A stretch of 64,000 bases of DNA from Lichenicola sp964249735. GTDB lineage: Bacteria > Pseudomonadota > Alphaproteobacteria > Acetobacterales > Acetobacteraceae. The position numbers and the translations under genes were made by a program. The stretch is from positions 4,104 to 68,103 of the forward strand of contig CAXUDP010000005.1 in the NCBI GenBank assembly GCA_964249735.1, in the 5' to 3' direction. A model generated the notes under the pieces. The model had not been told where the DNA came from and ran no database searches. It saw only the letters and a list, made by a program, of their open reading frames with translations. This document shows positions 18,691 through 27,656 of the stretch, one piece after another. Position 1 is the stretch's first letter, and each line of letters opens with the position of its first letter.

Positions 18691-19269
18691 GTGTTCCCGC
18701 TATCCGTTTCCAGTCTGTTCAAGGCGGCTGGCGTTCATCCTCTTCTCCAGGGTTTGGCGATCATCACCGGGACCTTCATCCTTGAGGATGCTGCTACGGT
18801 TCTGGCTGCGATGCAGGCGCAGGACGGAAAGATTGCTGTCGGGCTGGCGCTGGGTTCCCTTTATGTCGGGATCATCGCTGGTGATCTGGGCTTGTACGGC
18901 TTGGGCCGCTTAGCCACGTTGTCCGGTCGTATCAAGCGGCTCCTTCCTCCAGAAAGGCGGTTTCGTAGCCGACAGTGGATAGAACATCGCGTGTTTCGCG
19001 TCGTCTTCATCAGCAGGTTCATCCCTGGTGCGCGGTTGCCGACCTACACGAGTTGCGGCTACCTCCACGCGAGCTTCAGCCGTTTCGCCTTGGCCGCCGT
19101 CACGGCGACCTCGATCTGGACGACCCTGCTGTTTCTCGTGGCGCAACATGTCGGCCAGTTCCTGATCGACCATCTCGGCGCCTGGCGGTGGTTCGGCGCC
19201 GTTATGTTTGCCGCCGTGATCGTACTGATGGGCCGCCTTGTCACGCGCCTCCAGGGAGAGCCAGAATGA
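18691..19269 (+). CDS. DedA family membrane protein
   Basis: A 192-residue DedA/SNARE-associated family protein with about five hydrophobic segments and the conserved GDLGLYGLGR and VFISRFIPGARLPTY (F/S-R-x-x-P-G-x-R) motifs, which define DedA. Members include undecaprenyl-phosphate or phospholipid translocases needed to recycle carrier lipid. The start appears to be GTG at 18691. Its stop overlaps the ATG of the ATP-grasp gene (ATGA), so the two are coupled; uppP lies 1.7 kb downstream. Confidence 0.88.
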   Translation: MFPLSVSSLFKAAGVHPLLQGLAIITGTFILEDAATVLAAMQAQDGKIAVGLALGSLYVGIIAGDLGLYGLGRLATLSGRIKRLLPPERRFRSRQWIEHRVFRVVFISRFIPGARLPTYTSCGYLHASFSRFALAAVTATSIWTTLLFLVAQHVGQFLIDHLGAWRWFGAVMFAAVIVLMGRLVTRLQGEPE

Positions 19270-20345
19270 CGGCAGTGGCCGCACCCGCCCGGATCGTCCA
19301 CCCGAGGTCGATCTCGGCGTTCGAGTTCTGGCCAGGCTGGCTGTTCTATATCCCCGTCGTGGCCTTCTGGATCCTGATGGGTCTCCGTCATCGCAGCTTC
19401 AGCCTTCCCACCGCCGCGAACCCGCGGGTCGAAACCGGTGGCTTGTGCGGTGAGCGCAAGACCACGATCCTTGATCAGGCGGGACCCGACGCGGCCAGCT
19501 GGATCGCCCCCTATGTCGTCCTGACAACGGGGGTGGATGACCTGGTCAGAGCACTCGAAGCGATGGCCGAAGCTGGCCTGTCGATGCCGGTGGTGGTGAA
19601 GCCGAACATCGGCTGCAATGGAACCGGTGTTCGACTTGTAGATACCCAGGCGGCCTTGGACGTGGCTTTGCAGGCTTTTCCCAGAGCCATTGAACTCGTC
19701 ATACAGGAACTGGTCACCTACGATGGCGAGGCTGGCATCTTCTACGTCCGCGAGCCCGGTGCATCAACCGGCCGGATCACTTCGCTGACGCTGAAGCAAG
19801 CGCCCATCATCGTTGGCGACGGTCGGTCGACCATCCGCTCCCTGGTCCTTGAGGACGAACGCTCGAGACACGTTCCCGAGCTCTACCTGCCTCGCCTGGC
19901 CAACCGGCTGGACGAGGTCCTGAAGCCGGGAGAACGCCTCAGGCTCGTGTTCGCCGGCAACCACTGCAAGGGCTCGATCTTCACCGATGGCAGCCACGAC
20001 ATCACCCGTGCGTTGACCGGCCGGGTTGATGCGATCATGCAGGCCATTCCCGACTTCCACTTCGGCCGGCTGGACGTGCGTTTCGAGAGCGCCGTCGCGC
20101 TGCGCCTTGGCGAAGGCTTCCGTATCATCGAGATCAACGGCGTCGGTTCGGAGGCGACCCACATCTGGGACCCACGCACTTCACTGTGGGCTGCCTACCG
20201 CGATCAGTTCAAGCACTACAGGATCGCGTTCGAGATCGGTGCCGAGATGAGGCGTCGCGGCGCGAAGCCGACGCCGCTGCTCGAACTCCTCGCCTTCTGG
20301 CGCCTGCAACGCCGCCTGATGGCATGCTACCCGTTGAACGACTAA
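19266..20345 (+). CDS. ATP-grasp domain protein (D-Ala-D-Ala ligase-like)
   Basis: A 359-residue protein with one predicted hydrophobic segment near residues 25-43 (WPGWLFYIPVVAFWILMGL) followed by an ATP-grasp-like core: MPVVVKPNIGCNGTGVRLVD (Gly-rich loop), ELVIQELVTYDGEAGIFYVR, and a C-terminal metal-binding stretch with FRIIEINGVGSEATHIWDP (E-I-N-G). Similar proteins are usually annotated as D-alanine-D-alanine ligase-like, but no substrate is known. Its coupling to DedA and proximity to uppP suggest an envelope role, which is inference. Confidence 0.7.
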   Translation: MTAVAAPARIVHPRSISAFEFWPGWLFYIPVVAFWILMGLRHRSFSLPTAANPRVETGGLCGERKTTILDQAGPDAASWIAPYVVLTTGVDDLVRALEAMAEAGLSMPVVVKPNIGCNGTGVRLVDTQAALDVALQAFPRAIELVIQELVTYDGEAGIFYVREPGASTGRITSLTLKQAPIIVGDGRSTIRSLVLEDERSRHVPELYLPRLANRLDEVLKPGERLRLVFAGNHCKGSIFTDGSHDITRALTGRVDAIMQAIPDFHFGRLDVRFESAVALRLGEGFRIIEINGVGSEATHIWDPRTSLWAAYRDQFKHYRIAFEIGAEMRRRGAKPTPLLELLAFWRLQRRLMACYPLND

Positions 20346-20374
20346 GATGTTCTGGACCTGGACGGGATACCGTC

Positions 20375-20863
20375 CTAGCTGTCGCAACCGCCGGCTGTCC
20401 CACCGCTGCCAAATATGTATCGGCTGACCTGCTGCTCCAGATTGGTCGGTTCGCACGTGTCGGTCACCGTCGCGTCGGACGGCAGCGTCCGGCGCGAGTT
20501 GCCGGGATCGACCAGGAGAGCTTCGCCGGACGTGAGAGTGCTGCTTCCGATCGACAGCTTCGTGTCGACTGGAAGCTTCAATACCTGTTCGATCTGGAAC
20601 GTCACATCCGACGCCATGGTGCGTGGGTCCAGGGTGATCGTCTTCACCCGCCCGACCACGACACCTGCCAGAACCACATCAGCGCCCTCATGCAAGCCGT
20701 TGGAGGAAAGGAAGCTCGCCCGAAGCTCATAAGTCCGGCCGCCCCCGGTTCCGTTCAGCTTAGTCGCATAGCCGTAGAACCCGACCGCCACGCAGAGCAC
20801 AACCGCGCTGGCAGCCGTCGCGGTGATGCCGTGCCGTCCGAAACGGATCGTCGTGGTGGTCAT
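20375..20863 (-). CDS. MCE/MlaD domain protein
   Basis: A 162-residue protein with one N-terminal membrane helix (TATAASAVVLCVAVGFYGYA) and a single MCE domain (YELRASFLSSNGLHEGADVVLAGVVVGRVKTI, typical MlaD beta-barrel sequence). MlaD is the substrate-binding ring subunit of the Mla lipid ABC transporter. A C-terminal tail contains two Cys residues near residue 130 and 160. The usual mlaE/mlaF/mlaC neighbours are absent here, so it is an orphan copy. The start is ATG at 20863 (MTTTTIRF); an upstream extension is not MCE-like. Confidence 0.85.
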   Translation of the reverse strand: MTTTTIRFGRHGITATAASAVVLCVAVGFYGYATKLNGTGGGRTYELRASFLSSNGLHEGADVVLAGVVVGRVKTITLDPRTMASDVTFQIEQVLKLPVDTKLSIGSSTLTSGEALLVDPGNSRRTLPSDATVTDTCEPTNLEQQVSRYIFGSGGTAGGCDS

Positions 20864-20964
20864 GACTAGGCCATAGCCAGCACCAGCACCCGAGGTCAAC
20901 TCCAGCGCCTTGCCGCCTGCCCGATTATGCGGCACCAGAGCCTGTCGCTTCGTCGGGACCTCCC

Positions 20965-21810
20965 ATGACTACCATCCAGGCACTCATGCTCGCACTGCTC
21001 CAAGGGATCACCGAACTGTTCCCGGTCAGCAGCCTCGGACATGCGGTGATCGTCCCCCGCTTGCTGCACTGGCCCCTCGACGAGCACGGACCCACCTTCC
21101 TCCCCTTCCTAGTCATGCTTCACGTCGGCACCGCAGTGGCTCTGCTGTTGTTCTTCTGGCGTGACTGGCTTGCCCTTGGTCGCGGTGCGATAGGAGCGGC
21201 TGATCCACTTCACGTCAAGGAAAGCCGCTACATTGCCGCATTGATCATCGTGGCTACTATTCCGGCGGTCATTGTTGGCTACGTCCTGGAAAGCTTTCTT
21301 CGCAATCTGTTCGGCACCCCGCAGATCGCCGCGTGCTTCCTGGTCATCAACGGCCTCATTCTGCTGGTTGCGGATCGATTGCGTGCCCGTCTTCCGGAGG
21401 ACGCTGACAAACCCATCGCAAGCTTGACGCTCGTTGATGCGTTCCTGATCGGCATCTGGCAGTGCACGGCGTTCCTGCCCGGCATCTCGCGCTCCGGCGC
21501 CACAATGACGGGCGGCCTGTTGCGCGGCATAAGCCACCAGACTGCTGCCCGTTTCTCGTTCCTGATCGCCTTGCCGATCATTCTGGCTGCAACCGCATCC
21601 CAGCTCCTGAGGCTTCATCAAGCACACATGGGCCTGCAGGCGCTCCGGCCCGCACTCCTTGGGGCACTGGCAGCTGCCGTAGCGGCGTGGTTGAGCACGG
21701 CGTTCCTCATGCATTACTTCCGCAACCACGAAGCTTGGGCTCTTCGCCCGTTCGCGATCTACAGCATCGTCGCAGGAGTGCTGAGTCTTGTCGCGTTCCG
21801 TGTTTTTTGA
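20965..21810 (+). CDS. uppP: Undecaprenyl-diphosphatase
   Basis: Dephosphorylates undecaprenyl pyrophosphate to recycle the lipid carrier for peptidoglycan and O-antigen synthesis. The 281-residue membrane protein has both BacA/UppP signatures: QGITELFPVSSLGHAVI near the N terminus and PGISRSGATMTGGLLRG near residue 172, with multiple hydrophobic segments. UppP proteins usually end in a membrane helix, as here. It is divergent from the MCE gene (about 100 bases apart). Confidence 0.97.
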   Translation: MTTIQALMLALLQGITELFPVSSLGHAVIVPRLLHWPLDEHGPTFLPFLVMLHVGTAVALLLFFWRDWLALGRGAIGAADPLHVKESRYIAALIIVATIPAVIVGYVLESFLRNLFGTPQIAACFLVINGLILLVADRLRARLPEDADKPIASLTLVDAFLIGIWQCTAFLPGISRSGATMTGGLLRGISHQTAARFSFLIALPIILAATASQLLRLHQAHMGLQALRPALLGALAAAVAAWLSTAFLMHYFRNHEAWALRPFAIYSIVAGVLSLVAFRVF

Positions 21811-21855
21811 AGCGGGCCAGCCTGACGATCTTGGGCAGAGCAGGATGATGACCTG

Positions 21856-22635
21856 ATGCTGCACTTTCGGGCAGTCGGAACGACCCTCTCGATCATCCTG
21901 TCGATCGCGGCCTTGCCCGCCAGCGCCGGACCACGGAACATCGCTGTGGAACCGGTGTCCCGGATGAGCCAGGACTGGTGGCGCACACGATTCGGGGAGA
22001 AACAGATCGAGCTTCATAGAACGCCGGTCGACCTGTTGTGGCTCGGCGACTCCATCACACAGAACTGGGAGCGATCGAGCGACGAGGGGTGGCTGAATTT
22101 CGCTCCGGTATGGCAGCGCTTCTATGGCGATCGTCACGCCGTCAACCTCGGCTTCAAGGGTGACAGCACCTGCCATCTGCTTTGGCGTCTTCAACACGGC
22201 GAGCTGGATGGTATTGCGCCACGGGTAGCAATCATTTTAATCGGGGCGAATAATTTTGGTCATATCCACACCGATGCCGACGAGACGTTCGACGGGGTCG
22301 AGGTGATCCTGGACGAAGTACACCGGCGGCTGCCGCAAACCCGTGTCATTCTGCTCGGAGTCCTTCCCTCCATCCGTTCCGACTGGGTGTCCAGGAACAC
22401 GATCTATCTGGATCGTCGCCTCAAGGCGACAGCCGGCGATCGGTCCTACGTGACCTACGCCGATGTCGGCGACTTGTTCCTGACACAGGATCGGGTCGAC
22501 CCCACCAAGTTCATCGACCCACTCCTGACGCCTCCCGCTCCTCCGCTGCATCCGACCGCACAGGTCCAAACGGAGATCGCTGAGCGGATCGAGCCGATCC
22601 TTGCCCGCCTGCTCGGGGACCATGTCCACCATTGA
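21856..22635 (+). CDS. SGNH/GDSL hydrolase (PAF-acetylhydrolase-like)
   Basis: A 259-residue exported esterase-type protein: signal peptide (SIILSIAALPASAGP), block I GDSIT with the nucleophilic Ser, block II Gly in NLGFKGDST, block III GANNFGH (G-x-N), and a block V D...H arrangement in DPLLTPPAPPLHPT. This resembles the bacterial homologues of platelet-activating-factor acetylhydrolase beta subunits, which act on acylated glycans or lipids; the substrate is unknown. It starts 45 bases after uppP on the same strand. Confidence 0.83.
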   Translation: MLHFRAVGTTLSIILSIAALPASAGPRNIAVEPVSRMSQDWWRTRFGEKQIELHRTPVDLLWLGDSITQNWERSSDEGWLNFAPVWQRFYGDRHAVNLGFKGDSTCHLLWRLQHGELDGIAPRVAIILIGANNFGHIHTDADETFDGVEVILDEVHRRLPQTRVILLGVLPSIRSDWVSRNTIYLDRRLKATAGDRSYVTYADVGDLFLTQDRVDPTKFIDPLLTPPAPPLHPTAQVQTEIAERIEPILARLLGDHVHH

Positions 22636-22720
22636 TGCTGAGTGCTTGGTGGCGGCGGCTTAACGCTGTAGCAACTTGATCAGCCCATGCTGTGACTTCT
22701 GCCTGGAGCGCCGCCAGCCA

Positions 22721-23479
22721 ATGCAACCACACATTTTTATCGCCACGCCGTGCTATGGAGGCGTGGTCACTCAGGGTTACATGCAGTCCGTCTGCGCCCT
22801 AATGGCAGCCGCTCCGGAAGCAGGCGTTGCCCTGACCCTGGCGCTGCTTGGCCAGGACGCCCTGATCACCCGTTGCCGCAACACCCTGACCAGCCATTTT
22901 TTCGCCACCCAGCAGGCTACCCACATTCTGTTCATCGATGCCGATATCTCGTTCGAGCCGAAGAACGTGTTCCGCCTTCTGGCTGCCAGAAAATCCGTCG
23001 CCGCAGGTATCTATCCGCTCAAGGCTTATTATTGGGACAAGCTGTGTCAGGAGCGACTGGTGCAGGGGGAGCCGATAGAAAGCGCGGGCCTCCACTACGT
23101 CGGCAAGCTGGAAGCAGGGGAACGCCTGTTGCGTGACGGAGACTTCGCCACTGCGGTCCACGCCGGGACCGGCTTCATGCTGATCGAGCGCGCCACCATC
23201 GAGCAGATGCAGGAGGGATATCCAGAAACCCGGTATCAAGGTGTTGACGCCTACACGTCCGGCGGCCGTGCCAGCCCGGGTGGCTATGCCTTGTTCGACT
23301 GCATCATCGACCCCACCAGCGGAACCTACATGAGCGAGGACTTCACATTCTGCTTACGCTGGCAGCAGCTTGGAGGCCGGATCTGGCTCGACACCTGTGC
23401 CAGCCTGACGCACAACGGGCCCTCCGACTTCAAGGGTGTCCCGGATCGGCGGTTCGCCTCGTCAGGGGCAAGGAGCTGA
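22721..23479 (+). CDS. Glycosyltransferase-like protein beside the phage locus
   Basis: A 252-residue GT-A-type protein: N-terminal HIFIATPCYGGVV, LITRCRNTL, the DxD-like metal motif in HILFIDADISFEP, a GTGFMLIER strand and MSEDFTFCLRW near the C terminus. This architecture is typical of glycosyltransferases carried by tailed phages. The start is set at ATG 22721 (MQPHIF); a longer reading from 22676 adds a Cys-rich stretch with no support. It is convergent with the tail fibre gene, ending 30 bases from it, and is the only plus-strand gene at this border, so it may be phage cargo that modifies host or particle glycans. That role is inference. Confidence 0.65.
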   Translation: MQPHIFIATPCYGGVVTQGYMQSVCALMAAAPEAGVALTLALLGQDALITRCRNTLTSHFFATQQATHILFIDADISFEPKNVFRLLAARKSVAAGIYPLKAYYWDKLCQERLVQGEPIESAGLHYVGKLEAGERLLRDGDFATAVHAGTGFMLIERATIEQMQEGYPETRYQGVDAYTSGGRASPGGYALFDCIIDPTSGTYMSEDFTFCLRWQQLGGRIWLDTCASLTHNGPSDFKGVPDRRFASSGARS

Positions 23480-23509
23480 CGGACGATCCTCTGCCAACTC
23501 CTGCGCGCG

Positions 23510-24793
23510 TCAGCCATACCACTCGATCACCATCAGCCCATCCGCACCCTTCCCTCCGGCGCCCGAAGCGCCGCCGCCGCCACCACCTCCCGGCCACAGC
23601 CCATTCGAGCCGAGCGTGCCACCGAAGCATGCACTGGCACCCAGTACGCCGAAGCTGGGACCACCGGCACCTCCCACGTTGATCGATCCGAGCTGGAAGC
23701 CGCTCTGCCCAGGTCCGACCCCGAACGAGCCGATGAAGTTGATGCTGGTGGTCGAGGGCAGACCGGCCGCTCCGCCTACTCCGACCTGTCCGGCCTGTCC
23801 TCCCGTGCCGTTGATCCCTCCCGAGACCTGCACGACGTTCGCGAACGTCGTTGTCGTGGAACCGTTTGTGCCCCCTCCCACCTGGATGGAATAGGACGTC
23901 CCGGCAGCGACAGCGATCAGCACCTCCTCATAACCCCCGCCACCCCCGCCACCGCCGGGGTAGCCTGCACCAGCGCTCCCGCCGCTTCCTCCGGCCCCCC
24001 ACATGCGCGCCAGAACCGACGACACGCCAGGCGGACATGTCCAACTGTAGGTGCCGGCCGCACCCCAGGCCGCGCGGTTCCGCGTGGTCGCTGCGGCAAC
24101 GAAGGCAGTCGTCGCCAGCGCGAGGCTGGCATCGCCTGCGGAAGGTGTTGGCGCCGTGGGCGCTCCGGCGAACGCCGGAGACAGGATCGGCGCGGCCTGA
24201 GGCAACTTGACCGATACGAACGGTGCACCGGCAGCAGCCGTGATCATGCTCGGGTCGACTGCAGTCGCAGACCCGGGTACGACGATCTGCCACAGGGCCG
24301 TGTAGCCGGCAGGAACCGCCGACGGCGCTGTTGCGGCGAACACCACCCGCTGCTGCAGGATGGACGCCTGGGCCTGCCCGTTGCCCTGGGCGCCAAACAA
24401 GGTCTGCCCCGGGTTGGCAGCGTTGTAGTAGGCGAGGGTTGAACTTCCTGCCTGGACCTCGACCACCCCACCGGAAATGATCGTTGTTCCGGTTCCAGGC
24501 AGGCTGACCACCACCGGAGCCGTGTTGATCCCGGTCTTGACCACCAGGTCACCATCCGGCGGAAGAGCACCATAATATCCGGCGTCGATTACCGTCGGCA
24601 GGGTCATGCTGCCTGGGCCGACTGTGACCGTCAGGCCACCGCCTGGAGTGCAAGCAAGCCCGTCGGCGTAGACGCTGCCGTCTCCGATCGTCATCTTGGC
24701 CAGGTAGCCAAGTGCGACCATCGTATTGCGAGATTGGAGCAACTGGTCCGTGTCGAGCGGCACGGCTCCAACATAGACGATTTGACGGTCCAC
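23510..24793 (-). CDS. Glycine-rich phage tail fibre/tip protein
   Basis: A 427-residue tail fibre. The N-terminal part is a capsule of beta-rich phage sequence; the middle holds the widespread fibre segment PAFAGAPTAPTPSAGDASLALATTAF; the C-terminal 180 residues are extremely Gly-rich (runs GYPGGGGGGGGY and GGGGGGGASGAGGKGADG) and end in LMVIEWYG, a pattern seen in tail-tip adhesins. It is the last minus-strand gene of the locus. The start is GTG at 24793 with GGAGTG six bases upstream. It likely mediates host recognition. Confidence 0.8.
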   Translation of the reverse strand: MDRQIVYVGAVPLDTDQLLQSRNTMVALGYLAKMTIGDGSVYADGLACTPGGGLTVTVGPGSMTLPTVIDAGYYGALPPDGDLVVKTGINTAPVVVSLPGTGTTIISGGVVEVQAGSSTLAYYNAANPGQTLFGAQGNGQAQASILQQRVVFAATAPSAVPAGYTALWQIVVPGSATAVDPSMITAAAGAPFVSVKLPQAAPILSPAFAGAPTAPTPSAGDASLALATTAFVAAATTRNRAAWGAAGTYSWTCPPGVSSVLARMWGAGGSGGSAGAGYPGGGGGGGGYEEVLIAVAAGTSYSIQVGGGTNGSTTTTFANVVQVSGGINGTGGQAGQVGVGGAAGLPSTTSINFIGSFGVGPGQSGFQLGSINVGGAGGPSFGVLGASACFGGTLGSNGLWPGGGGGGGASGAGGKGADGLMVIEWYG

Positions 24794-24876
24794 CGCTTCA
24801 CTCCGGCTGTTAGTTCCGGCTGTCCCGCAGCCGGCAGTTGCGCAAGCAGTTCAGGTTCGATCAGAGATCGGACATA

Positions 24877-26184
24877 TCAGCTCGTTGTCGTGACCCAGGC
24901 GATGCTGCCAGCCGGGATCACTCGGCAGACCGCCTCATTCAGCGCCACTTGGTCCAACGTGATGGCAGCTCCGGTCCACAGCGTCACCGGATCGTCCGCC
25001 TCACGTATGCCGACCTGCTGGCTGCTCGGTATGTAGCTCGTGGCGACCGATCCCGGCTCGATCTGCCAACACTGCGTCAGCAACGGCGTGTCCATCAGGG
25101 AGCTCGACTGCCCGCCCAGCGTGATCGTGACGGTGCGGTTCGCCGCTGTGCCGGAAGGCAGGGTCGTCGACAGTCTCTGCCAAGTTCCGGTGATCGAAAG
25201 GGTCGCAGCCGCATAGGCTACGGCGCCATACTGGTCGCTGAAGCTGAGGCCGCAGGAGGTGAAGGTGTGGTCCGGTGGCAGCATCAGCCAAAACGATGCC
25301 GTCACTGCGGATCCGGTCGTGACGATCTGGATGGACGGCCCCGTGATCGTGCCGCCGCTGTAGATGCCTACCTGCATGACCGGCATGTCGGTCCACAGAG
25401 CATTTGCGCCGGACGGATCGACATCCCATCTGGCGACGGCAGTGGCAGACGCCAGCTGGAAACCGCTCCAGCCGATGCTGTCCTTGATGAGGTTGAACCC
25501 ACGCGGCTCGATCAGCAGGCCCGCCGCATCACCGTCGCTGTAGACCGGTCGCAGGACATGGCGTCCTGCGATCTGCATCGCGCCATCAGCGTCGATGAAG
25601 CTCGCGTCCGACTCCCGCCGGGTCGTCTTCCCGTCGGTCGACACCGCAACGAGGTACTGGAACGGAAGGGTCGAGGATCCGAGGCGCAAGCCCGCGGTCC
25701 CATAACCCCCACCTCCGCCGGCCCCACTAACCGCTGCGCTTCCATAGCCGCCGGTGTCAGCAGACCGGAACGGCTCGAACAGGATCGGTGCCCCTCCCAG
25801 CAGGGCGGCAACTGCCTGCGAGACCGCCGACCGCGTCGCACGTGGAAGCAGCAGGTTCGCGCTGATCCTGCTACGGAATCCGCTATCCGACTCCCCCGCC
25901 ATTCGCTTGATCGTCGTGCCGAAGAAATCGGCGCAGATCATGTCGAGGAAGCTGCCTGTCGCGGACGAGATCCTGCTCTGCTGCACGACGAACTGGATGA
26001 GCGCGTAGCAGTATGCCCATCCGCAGCCTATGCCGGACAGGACCCCATCCAGCACTGGCGTGGCGCTGGTCGTCGCACCCGGTGCGGTGAGCGGAAACCA
26101 TGACGGCGGCAAGACCGCGCGCATCCGCGATATCATGTCTGCACAGGTACCGGTGCCGGTCCCGCCTGGCCCTGAGCCGCTCAT
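24877..26184 (-). CDS. Phage tail/baseplate protein with carbohydrate-binding-like C terminus
   Basis: A 435-residue protein without a family I can name for its N-terminal half (about 1-110 helical, containing VLDGVLSGIGCGWAYCYALIQ, then a GGYGSAAVSGAGGGGGYG hinge near 140). The C-terminal half (about 200-430) looks like the beta-sandwich spike or carbohydrate-binding domains found in phage fibres (WSGFQLASATAVARWD, SFWLMLPPDHTFTSCGL, IEPGSVATSYIP). It overlaps the gpJ-like gene's stop by four bases and precedes the fibre, a position typical for gpI-like or fibre-anchoring proteins. Confidence 0.55.
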   Translation of the reverse strand: MSGSGPGGTGTGTCADMISRMRAVLPPSWFPLTAPGATTSATPVLDGVLSGIGCGWAYCYALIQFVVQQSRISSATGSFLDMICADFFGTTIKRMAGESDSGFRSRISANLLLPRATRSAVSQAVAALLGGAPILFEPFRSADTGGYGSAAVSGAGGGGGYGTAGLRLGSSTLPFQYLVAVSTDGKTTRRESDASFIDADGAMQIAGRHVLRPVYSDGDAAGLLIEPRGFNLIKDSIGWSGFQLASATAVARWDVDPSGANALWTDMPVMQVGIYSGGTITGPSIQIVTTGSAVTASFWLMLPPDHTFTSCGLSFSDQYGAVAYAAATLSITGTWQRLSTTLPSGTAANRTVTITLGGQSSSLMDTPLLTQCWQIEPGSVATSYIPSSQQVGIREADDPVTLWTGAAITLDQVALNEAVCRVIPAGSIAWVTTTS

Positions 26185-27287
26185 GCGAGGAGAACGGCAA
26201 TGGTGAAGACACCGGACCTGACGACGGTGCCCGCCTGTCCCCCGACATCTCCCCCTGCCCCATCGAGTAGGACGTCCTGCACGTTCGAGACGTTGGCGTC
26301 GGCATCGTAGCAGAGCCCGGCGATGCGCGAGATCCGAAGCGCCTGACCAACTCCGAGACCGTTGATGTAGCTCGCAAGTGCTGCGTTGACGTTGGACTGC
26401 ACCGATGTGCCGTTCGCAGACGGGTTGATCGTCAGGGTCAGGCTGATAGCGGCCGTCAGCAAGGTCGGACCGGCGATCGAGATCGATGTACCGATCGGCC
26501 GGACCTCATCGACGGCAGCTGAGACCGATGCAAGCAGCGCTGCGGTCGGGTCGCCACTTCCATCATCCACGATGATGTGCACGTGCCCGGGCATGGAACT
26601 ACCATCGGCGGCCACGTTTTCCTGGATGCTGTAGGTCAGGTTCTGCTGCACCGAGGCGATCGCATACACGAGTGCCTGCTCGGTCGCCTGCGCCCGGGTG
26701 TTGATGTAGGTGACGAAGCGCAGCCGGAGTGCCGCGTCCGTCTCCGCTCCCTGGCCGCCGGTGAAGGCGGTCGGGTTCGACACGATGTCGATGCCCGGGA
26801 TCGCCGTTCCAAGGACGTTGACGACGCCGCTCTGCACGTTGCCTGCAGGACCCGGCACCGTCGCCTGCACCTGGACCGTGACCGATGCTGTCCCCGCCGG
26901 ACGCGTGTAGGGGCCGTTGACCACCGCGAACGTCTGGGAACCGTCACTCGAGCGTACGGTCGCGCCAGTGTTGATCGTAGCACTCTGCGTCGCAGGGCTG
27001 AAAGACGACAACACGACGCTGCCCGACGCGCTTGTCGCCGCCAGCCGGGTCATGCCGAAATCCTGTATCCAGCTGTCGGCATCGCTGCCGATGCTGGTCG
27101 CCAACCGTGTCATCGTCAGCACCTGCAGAACCAGATACTGCAGCCAGAGCCCGACGGAGGCCGAAGCCTCAAGGATAGCGCGCATGACCGATCCCACGGT
27201 CAGGTCGATCAGGCTGGAGCACGCTCCCTGAACGGTGGAAGCCATGCTGTCGACGAGGGTCGAGAAGTTCTGCAGGGAAAGCTGCAT
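26181..27287 (-). CDS. Baseplate assembly protein, gpJ-like
   Basis: A 368-residue baseplate wedge protein of the P2 gpJ/Mu gp47/T4 gp6 family. Typical features are an N-terminal helical part (ASASVGLWLQYLVLQVL), repeated beta segments with VTVQVQATVPGPAGNVQSG, TDAALRLRF and IPGIDIVSNPTAFTGGQGAETD. It sits between the small baseplate gene and the gpI-position gene, as in Myoviridae baseplate clusters. Its stop overlaps the next ATG. Confidence 0.85.
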   Translation of the reverse strand: MQLSLQNFSTLVDSMASTVQGACSSLIDLTVGSVMRAILEASASVGLWLQYLVLQVLTMTRLATSIGSDADSWIQDFGMTRLAATSASGSVVLSSFSPATQSATINTGATVRSSDGSQTFAVVNGPYTRPAGTASVTVQVQATVPGPAGNVQSGVVNVLGTAIPGIDIVSNPTAFTGGQGAETDAALRLRFVTYINTRAQATEQALVYAIASVQQNLTYSIQENVAADGSSMPGHVHIIVDDGSGDPTAALLASVSAAVDEVRPIGTSISIAGPTLLTAAISLTLTINPSANGTSVQSNVNAALASYINGLGVGQALRISRIAGLCYDADANVSNVQDVLLDGAGGDVGGQAGTVVRSGVFTIAVLLA

Positions 27288-27656
27288 CTAGCCTCCGATC
27301 GGCAAGGTAAGTGTCTGGCTGCTGCCCGACACCGCGTCGGTGTAGGTGATCGCTGCGAGAACGACCCCTGGCGAGCCGCCGGACAGCACGACCTGAGGTT
27401 CGGGAGTCGTCGAGACCGCTGCCTCGTACGCCATCTGCGCCTTGATGATCGCCACGATCTGCTGTTGCGAGGCGACCGTACCGATCAGGCCGGGCAGACC
27501 GGCGCCGTAGGAAAGCTGCCAGATATAAGTCGCAGCGCCGGTAAGCAACCGATGCAGGACCCGCTGCTGGGTTTCCAGATTCGTCGTGACAACCGCGAGG
27601 TCGCCCGTAGCGCCAAGCTGGAGGTCCTCTCCCACCACATGTGCCAGATCAGCCAT
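27288..27656 (-). CDS. Small baseplate protein (gp46/W position)
   Basis: A 122-residue protein starting MADLAHVVGEDLQLGATGDLAV. Its opening strand pattern and QQRVLHRLLTGAATYIWQLSYGAGLP segment resemble the small baseplate wedge proteins (Mu gp46, gpW/gp25-like) that sit between the spike and gpJ genes. The start is ATG at 27656, eight bases inside the end of the spike gene. The family assignment rests mainly on position. Confidence 0.6.
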   Translation of the reverse strand: MADLAHVVGEDLQLGATGDLAVVTTNLETQQRVLHRLLTGAATYIWQLSYGAGLPGLIGTVASQQQIVAIIKAQMAYEAAVSTTPEPQVVLSGGSPGVVLAAITYTDAVSGSSQTLTLPIGG

